DNA of 64,000 bases from Acidobacteriota bacterium (GTDB taxonomy: Bacteria; Acidobacteriota; Terriglobia; Acidiferrales; UBA7541): positions 1-64,000 of the forward strand of contig JAKBLM010000019.1 of the NCBI GenBank assembly GCA_021832085.1, written 5' to 3'. Both the position numbers and the translations under genes were made by a program. Below the pieces are notes generated by a model. It did no database searches and was not told the DNA's origin. It saw only the letters and a list, made by a program, of their open reading frames with translations. Below, piece after piece: positions 59,152 to 64,000 of the stretch. Positions within the stretch are counted from its first letter, which is position 1; each line of letters starts with the position of its first letter.

Positions 59152-60192
59152 GTGACTGAACCCTCCGCGCCAGTGCGGCGCCTCTGCGTAGCCGTCGAAG
59201 ACGCCGGCCAGCGTCTCGATCGCTGGCTGGCAACGCATCTGCCCGAGCTTAGCCGCACGCACATCCGGAAGCAGATTGACGCCGGCCACGTCCGCGTCGA
59301 CGGACGCGTGGCACGGCCGAGCCGGCGGGTCGAGGCGGGCGAAACGGTTGAGCTGGAAATTGTTGCGCCCACGCCGCTGCGGGCCGAGCCTGAACCGATT
59401 CCTCTCGAAATCCTCTACGAAGATGACGATGTGACCGCGGTGAACAAGCCGGCAGGGCTGGTAGTACATCCGGGCGCGGGCGTCGAAGCGGGAACCCTGG
59501 CCAACGCGCTGGCCTATCGCTATCGGCAGCTCTCGACGGTGGGCGGCCCGACGCGACCGGGAATCGTTCATCGGCTCGACAAGGACACTTCGGGCGTGCT
59601 CCTGGTTGCCCGCAACGACCAGGCCCACATGAAACTGGCGCGCGAATTCGCCGAGCGCCGCGTCGAGAAAACCTATCTGGCTCTGGTGCACGGCCAGGTG
59701 GAGCACGATCAAGGAAGGATCGCGCTGTCCATCGCTCGCGACCTGCGGCGGCGAACCCGCATGACCACACGCCGGCGTGAGGGCCGCACAGCGCTCACCA
59801 CCTGGCGCGTGTTGCGCCGCGTGGGCGGCGGAAACCGAAAAGAGAGCAGCGGGCAGTCCTCGCGTGCGGGTTTCACGCTGCTCGAAGCGAACCTGCATAC
59901 CGGGCGCACGCACCAGATCCGCGTGCATTTCTCGGCCGTGGGTCATCCGGTGGTCGGCGATACGCGCTACGGAGCGCCGCGGCGCATCGTCGTGGGCGGA
60001 AACGAACTGAAGCCGCTTGGCCGGCTTTGGCTGCACGCGGCGCGCCTCCGCCTGGCGCATCCGCGCACTGGCCAGGCGCTCGAGATTCGTGCGCCGCTGC
60101 CGCGGGAACTGCGCGACTGGCTCGTCGTACTCGCCGAACAGGAAAGAAGCAACGGCACGGAAATTGACCGGGCTTTAGAGGGCTTCCTATAA
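59152..60192 (+). CDS. RluD-family 23S rRNA pseudouridine synthase
   Basis: 346 residues from GTG 59152. The frame is open upstream through lgt, but the S4-like RNA-binding domain begins only at about residue 10 (GQRLDRWLATHLPELSRTHI). The catalytic Asp143 lies in HRLDKDTSGVLLVA, and the KYLALVHG-like motif (TYLALVHG) and HTGRTHQIRVHF are present. Substrate specificity among RluA, RluC and RluD cannot be fixed by eye; the N-terminal S4 domain favours RluD or RluC. Its TAA overlaps the next ATG. Confidence 0.92.
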   Translation: MTEPSAPVRRLCVAVEDAGQRLDRWLATHLPELSRTHIRKQIDAGHVRVDGRVARPSRRVEAGETVELEIVAPTPLRAEPEPIPLEILYEDDDVTAVNKPAGLVVHPGAGVEAGTLANALAYRYRQLSTVGGPTRPGIVHRLDKDTSGVLLVARNDQAHMKLAREFAERRVEKTYLALVHGQVEHDQGRIALSIARDLRRRTRMTTRRREGRTALTTWRVLRRVGGGNRKESSGQSSRAGFTLLEANLHTGRTHQIRVHFSAVGHPVVGDTRYGAPRRIVVGGNELKPLGRLWLHAARLRLAHPRTGQALEIRAPLPRELRDWLVVLAEQERSNGTEIDRALEGFL

Positions 60193-61277
60193 TGAAAAGT
60201 TCCATGAGGGGCTTCGTCCGAGCGTCGGGGATTGCAATCGTGTTGTTGGCTCTTGGACTGGCTCTTGCGCCATTGTCCTCCAGGGCCGCTGCCGGCCAGA
60301 AACCCGCGACAACTCAGCAGCAGAAGAAGAAACCGCCCAAGAAAGCTCCTCCCACCATCGGTCCCCTGAAACGGCAAGTGCAGCTGGTGGACATCTTCTT
60401 CTCCGTGCTGAACAAGCAGGACCGCTTCGTCACTGACCTGACGAAAAAGAATTTCGAAATCTTTGACAACAACATCCCGCAGCAGATCGAGTTTTTCCAT
60501 CCCCTGTCCAACCTGCCGCTGCGAATCGGTGTTCTGCTCGACACCTCCAACAGCATCCATTCCCGGTTGAAATTCGAGAAAAACGCCGCGTTCGATTTTC
60601 TCTATCGCAACCTGCGGCCCGGCAAGGACCTGGCGTTCGTGATGACCTTCAGTGCGCAGCCGCAGTTGGTGCAGGGTTATACGGACCGGATGTCACTGCT
60701 GCGCAAGGCCATCTTCGGCCAGCGGGCCGGCGGCGGCACCGCGCTCTACGACGCGATCTACGATGCCAGCCGGAATTACCTGCTGAATCCTCCGCCGCCC
60801 GCCCATGGCGACGAGGTGCGCCGGGTGCTGATCGTCTTCAGCGACGGAATTGACGATCTGAGCAATCACACGCTCGACGACGCGATGTACATGGCCGAGC
60901 GTGCCGGCGTGGCGATCTACACCATCAGCACGAGCAACCGGTGGGTCTCGCCGGATCAGAGGGTTGCCCAAGGGCTGCCCTACAAAATTCACTACTCGCC
61001 GGGCGACAAGGTGCTCCGGGAACTCGCCCAGGATACCGGCGGCCGGTCGTTCTACCCCTATCGCGTATCGGATCTGGCGCGGGCCTTTGCCGACATCGGC
61101 ACCGAACTGCGCAGCCAATACTCGATCGCCTACACGCCCACCTATCGCGCTGAGGACGGCAAGTACCACACGATCCACATCGAAATCCTGCATGAGCATG
61201 GCTTGAGGATCCACGCCCGGCAGGGCTACTGGGCTGTTAAACCGCTCCCGGGATCGGTCGGCACCGCCGGCAACTGA
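60192..61277 (+). CDS. Secreted VWA-domain protein (acidobacterial type)
   Basis: 361 residues. Signal peptide (hydrophobic 13-30, ending near SSRAAA), a Lys/Pro linker, then a VWA domain. The MIDAS metal motif is DTSNS (117-121) with GGGTALYDAI and VFSDGIDDLS supplying the Thr and Asp positions. The start RQVQLVDIFFSVLNKQDRFVTDL matches the VWA-related domain abundant in Acidobacteria, where function is unknown; protein binding in the envelope is likely. Its start shares the A of the rluD-like TAA. Confidence 0.88.
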   Translation: MKSSMRGFVRASGIAIVLLALGLALAPLSSRAAAGQKPATTQQQKKKPPKKAPPTIGPLKRQVQLVDIFFSVLNKQDRFVTDLTKKNFEIFDNNIPQQIEFFHPLSNLPLRIGVLLDTSNSIHSRLKFEKNAAFDFLYRNLRPGKDLAFVMTFSAQPQLVQGYTDRMSLLRKAIFGQRAGGGTALYDAIYDASRNYLLNPPPPAHGDEVRRVLIVFSDGIDDLSNHTLDDAMYMAERAGVAIYTISTSNRWVSPDQRVAQGLPYKIHYSPGDKVLRELAQDTGGRSFYPYRVSDLARAFADIGTELRSQYSIAYTPTYRAEDGKYHTIHIEILHEHGLRIHARQGYWAVKPLPGSVGTAGN

Positions 61278-61676
61278 TCCGCTCTCTTCCAGCACTGCTT
61301 TTCAGCAGCAATTCACACTCGCCGCGCTCGATTCGCCTGCACGGATTCCGTGCAGAGAATCGGCACGCCCTCACGAGCACTTTCCCCGGCAAGCGCCTTG
61401 TTTCGTGAAAGTTGATTTTCCCGGCTCGGTTACAGAATCGGGCCATCGGGCACCTCGGCTAGGCAGGCTCGCGAAGCCCTGAAGGGCAGGAGAGCTCGTC
61501 GTCCCGGCTCTGTCCAAGCCGACCGCGAAGGGCCTCATCGCAAGCGCGGCAGGAGAATCCTTGCTCCGGCGATTGCAGGCCGCGGATGCGCCCCACGGAA
61601 AGTTCATCGAAAGGCTGCTGGCGGAAGGCGTGGAAAAGCAGAGATGGCCCCCAACAGAAACACATCTGCTCGGGCT
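61278..61676. other. Gap after the VWA gene
   Basis: 399 bases between convergent genes. It holds an 8-bp inverted repeat (separate entry). Small leftward frames that overlap the pseudopilin gene in another frame have no ribosome site. Confidence 0.4.
61336..61354. repeat. Tight inverted repeat after the VWA gene
   Basis: CTGCACGG (61336-61343) pairs with CCGTGCAG (61347-61354) across ATT. It lies 59 bases past the stop. No T-run follows, so a stabilising or rho-dependent role is more likely than intrinsic termination. Confidence 0.4.
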
Positions 61677-62222
61677 CTACGGAACAAGGGTAGGATTGGA
61701 GCCGGTGGCCGGTCCGCCGCGCTGTACGCGAATGATTCCGGTTTGGTCTGTCAAATAGGAATCTTTGCCAGCGCTGCCAGCACTCGACGGAACGACGGAA
61801 AGCCTGTAGGCCGAATAGAGGCCGTCTTTGCCAAGATCGGTTGGCGTATAGCTCAAGCGGTACCCAGGCACCGTCGTTGGAACTGAACCGGCGGCGATGT
61901 TTTTGGAGCACCCCTTTCCAGGCGAAAGTTTCAAAGCGGCCAAGTTCGCCGGGAAGCCGCCGCAGTCCATCCGGTAAGCGCTCAGTTCATTGGTCAGCGT
62001 CCGCATCCTCTCCTCGACAATTGTCTCGTGTCCGGCATGCAACATTGGCGAGATCCTGGGCATGGCCATCGCCACCAAAATGAGGACGATGGCGATGACG
62101 ATCATCATTTCAAGCAGCGTGAACCCCTCCGTGCTCCTGCGCTGAAGCAGAACTTCCCTGTTCCGGGCTTCTAAGGCCCGCCAGTGCGACGGAACTGCGT
62201 CGTCCCTCTGAAACGACCTCAT
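61677..62222 (-). CDS. Type IV/II pseudopilin
   Basis: 181 residues. A 33-residue basic leader precedes the prepilin peptidase site Gly33/Phe34 in EGFTLLEMM, with the conserved Glu38 at position +5, followed by a 20-residue hydrophobic helix. The C-terminal part is small and contains two cysteines (CGGFPAN and GKGCSK) that may form a disulfide, as in GspG/PilE-like minor pilins. GGGAG precedes the ATG. No secretion or pilus genes are adjacent, so this is an orphan pilin. Confidence 0.85.
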   Translation of the reverse strand: MRSFQRDDAVPSHWRALEARNREVLLQRRSTEGFTLLEMMIVIAIVLILVAMAMPRISPMLHAGHETIVEERMRTLTNELSAYRMDCGGFPANLAALKLSPGKGCSKNIAAGSVPTTVPGYRLSYTPTDLGKDGLYSAYRLSVVPSSAGSAGKDSYLTDQTGIIRVQRGGPATGSNPTLVP

Positions 62223-62636
62223 AATTTCGAACTCCCGCCGCTTTCGTTTTCCAACTCGTCCTCAGGACAAAAATAACTCTATCTATTATGCCTGACAGCA
62301 CTTCCGCGACCACCAATCACCAATTGGCTAGGGCCCGGAACACCGGTCGGTCGAGCTGGGAATTCACAGTTCCCCCCGGCGATCACGCGACCATACAAAA
62401 AGAAATGCGAAGCCGGCGGTCGCCTTGCAGGTTGCCCCAATGTTTTGGTTCGCCTGGCCCAAGATCCCTTCCGGACATCTGAGGCCGTCCAGAATCGCGC
62501 GTCCCGTGTGTTTTCTGTGGTCCCCTACGGCAACCGCAGGTTGCTATACAGCACCCGCCACGGGGTGACGTGTCGTAGCGTCACCCGGCGCGCGAGCGCC
62601 GCTCCTCCGGGCGCTCCCCGTCGATCGAGGTGCCTT
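62223..62636. other. Gap upstream of the pseudopilin gene
   Basis: 414 bases without a supported gene. On the minus strand CATAAT lies near 62285-62290 and may be the -10 of the pseudopilin gene. Two inverted repeats just past the four-helix membrane protein gene are listed separately. Confidence 0.4.
62563..62616 (-). terminator. Tandem stem-loops after the small membrane gene
   Basis: Read leftward, GAGCGCC (62616-62610) pairs with GGCGCTC (62600-62594), and GGGTGACG (62586-62579) pairs with CGTCACCC (62570-62563) with eight-base loops or so. They lie 20-75 bases past the stop at 62637. No T-run is present, so this is a possible rho-type end. Confidence 0.45.
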
Positions 62637-63074
62637 TCACTGTCGCGCCGATAGCGTAGCCTTTGCTAGGGCGGCTCGGTAGGCCACGAAGTAGCCGAGG
62701 GTCATGCAAAACAGCAGCATGACGATACCGGTGGCGATGGCGAGATTCGCGGAAGCCAAGCCGAGGTCCACCGCGGAGTAACACAACGCCGCAATGAATA
62801 GCACCGAGAACATCGTCGCCGCGATGGCCATGCTGCGAGCGCGACGCTTCGGAGGGTCTGCGCGCCGCCGGTTTATGCGGTAAAAGAGAGGCCCGGCCAC
62901 GGCCGGAGCTACCGCCAAGGCGACGTACGGGCCGATGAGCCGGTGCACGGGAATATGAAAGAGCGAAACGCCCAGAAATAGCGCCCCAGTCTCCACGGCC
63001 ATCCACGGAGCTAGAAACCAAGCCACCCATACGACGACATGGCTCTCGCTGGCCTTCGAAGGTGAAAGATTCAT
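62637..63074 (-). CDS. Four-helix membrane protein, possible immunity partner
   Basis: 145 residues with four hydrophobic segments (about 12-38, 46-67, 83-105, 108-132) and a short basic loop between the second and third (RINRRRADPPKRRAR). No family is recognised. It begins nine bases after the stop of the RHS-type gene and ends before two stem-loops, so the two genes appear to form a transcript end. Small membrane proteins directly behind an RHS C-terminus are often immunity proteins, but this is inference from position. Confidence 0.6.
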   Translation of the reverse strand: MNLSPSKASESHVVVWVAWFLAPWMAVETGALFLGVSLFHIPVHRLIGPYVALAVAPAVAGPLFYRINRRRADPPKRRARSMAIAATMFSVLFIAALCYSAVDLGLASANLAIATGIVMLLFCMTLGYFVAYRAALAKATLSARQ

Positions 63075-63083
63075 GACCCACCC

Positions 63084-64000
63084 CTACAATCCGGACCCGC
63101 AAGTCGCGGCCTGCTTAACGGCTGAAACTGCCCTCTCCGCTTGGAGGACACCGGCACCCCCCAGGACCACGGCCCCCGTCAATGCGCTCCCCGCCCCAAG
63201 GACAGACGCTCCGCAAGTCAGCGGTTCGAACGGGCTTGGCTCGAAGCAGCCCGCGCCCACAAGCCCGAGGGCCACCGTCAAGTGCACACCGGCGAGGGTA
63301 AATGAGACCGCGGCATCCCCCGCGGCCTCGAGTGCTTCGACGGTACCTGTCGCGCGACCGGCCGCCGTGCATGATGGCCTCTGGGGATGCTTGGGCGTCG
63401 GTGTTTGCGATTGCGACGGCTGCTTCTTCACGCTCTTCGGGTGCCCGCCGCCTCCGGGCGGCTGACAGCCGCCGGCAAGGCCGTTGCGGAGGTCGGCGAG
63501 GACGGCGCGGGCTGCCATGTCCCCACCACCGCCGTACACAGCAAGCATGCTGCAGGGCGGGCTGCCGCCCGTCCCTCCCCCACTACCGCCGCTGCCACCC
63601 CCGCAATAGACGAGCTGGAAGCAGCTCGGCGGAGGTGGCGGCGGAGGCGGACAAGGCTCGGGATCCCCGTTCTGGGAGCAGGTCTGAAGGCCCAGCGGAT
63701 CGATCAAGCTCTCCGGATTGTTCACCACGTAGGCGTAGCGGTTCAGCGATTGCGGGTTGCCGACCGCCCCACCCAGCGGATCGGGGCTCAGGAACCTTCC
63801 CAGCTGCGGGTCGTAATACCGCGCGTAAGCGTAATAATTGCCCGTCTCGGAATCGAACTCGTATCCCGCGAATTCGTACGTCGGCGAGCAGCCGTTCGTC
63901 GCGTTTGCCGGCGTGGTTTCCTGCCCGTACGGATAGTAGTCGGCCTCGAAGCAGGTGTTGCCGCTCGAATCCGTTACCGCACGTGTTGAGCCCAACACGT
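63084..64000 (-). CDS. RHS-repeat protein, C-terminal end (partial)
   Basis: The gene runs off the window; about 304 residues are visible. The RHS core signature is clear: YEFAGYEFDSETGNYYAYARYYDPQLGRFLSPDP and the end at SLIDPLGL near residue 104 (coordinates counted from the window edge). A Pro run (PPPPPPPP) and a Gly/Ser linker follow. The last 85 residues are hydrophobic and Ala/Gly-rich and could insert in membranes. This modular build is that of RHS polymorphic toxins, whose C-terminal tail varies. The tail here matches no toxin family I recognise. Confidence 0.8.
   Translation of the reverse strand, partial: VLGSTRAVTDSSGNTCFEADYYPYGQETTPANATNGCSPTYEFAGYEFDSETGNYYAYARYYDPQLGRFLSPDPLGGAVGNPQSLNRYAYVVNNPESLIDPLGLQTCSQNGDPEPCPPPPPPPPSCFQLVYCGGGSGGSGGGTGGSPPCSMLAVYGGGGDMAARAVLADLRNGLAGGCQPPGGGGHPKSVKKQPSQSQTPTPKHPQRPSCTAAGRATGTVEALEAAGDAAVSFTLAGVHLTVALGLVGAGCFEPSPFEPLTCGASVLGAGSALTGAVVLGGAGVLQAERAVSAVKQAATCGSGL

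Noticed and set aside
61459..61911. 150-codon leftward frame overlapping the pseudopilin gene
   Set aside because: Overlaps a gene with a clear prepilin signature in a different frame and lacks a ribosome site.

Overview
This is a GC-rich bacterial chromosome segment, most likely from an Acidobacteriota member. The phylum call is an inference. It rests on a secreted von Willebrand factor A protein of the type expanded in Acidobacteria, a TonB-family protein with a long cytosolic N-terminus, a DUF4382/DUF5666-type lipoprotein, and a heat-shock cluster ending in an HspR regulator. About 70 genes are packed densely. I saw no rRNA, tRNA, CRISPR array, insertion sequence or prophage.

Left part (1-24.7 kb). 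A secreted dipeptidyl peptidase IV is followed by a thiol-redox cluster of two DsbA-like proteins and a MauE/DoxX-like membrane protein. The heat-shock operon dnaK - unknown gene - dnaJ - hspR reads rightward from a consensus promoter overlapped by an imperfect HAIR-like repeat, which suggests HspR feedback control. A DnaC/IstB-like ATPase follows. A leftward, tightly coupled four-gene operon encodes an unknown secreted protein, an orphan family-5 solute-binding protein, an NtrY-like kinase and an NtrC-like sigma-54 activator. After about 1 kb without a clear gene come rpsA (S1 with a long acidic extension), an HU/IHF gene, a HIT hydrolase, an acyl-CoA dehydrogenase, a UvrC-like protein lacking the C-terminal nuclease, an alpha/beta hydrolase and a DUF169 protein.

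Middle (24.8-49.5 kb). guaB has a structured leader, and a large secreted lipoprotein follows. A single unbroken leftward block then fuses the str, S10, spc and alpha operons: rpsL, rpsG, fusA, tuf, rpsJ through secY, adk, map, infA, rpmJ, rpsM, rpsK, rpsD, rpoA and rplQ. It starts at a near-perfect promoter near 49.47 kb and ends at an intrinsic terminator near 28.57 kb. Two oddities stand out in it: an undescribed small basic Cys/His protein between rplB and rpsS, and an insertion of about 30 residues in EF-G domain IV.

Right part (50-64 kb). A GH63-like glycosidase ends at a strong terminator. A VOC-fold protein and a TonB-like protein read leftward. A rightward chain of ileS, lspA, lgt, an RluD-type pseudouridine synthase and a VWA protein joins isoleucyl-tRNA charging to lipoprotein maturation. 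A type IV/II pseudopilin follows. At the edge is the C-terminal end of an RHS-repeat protein with a small four-helix membrane protein directly behind it, a layout typical of polymorphic toxin and immunity pairs.
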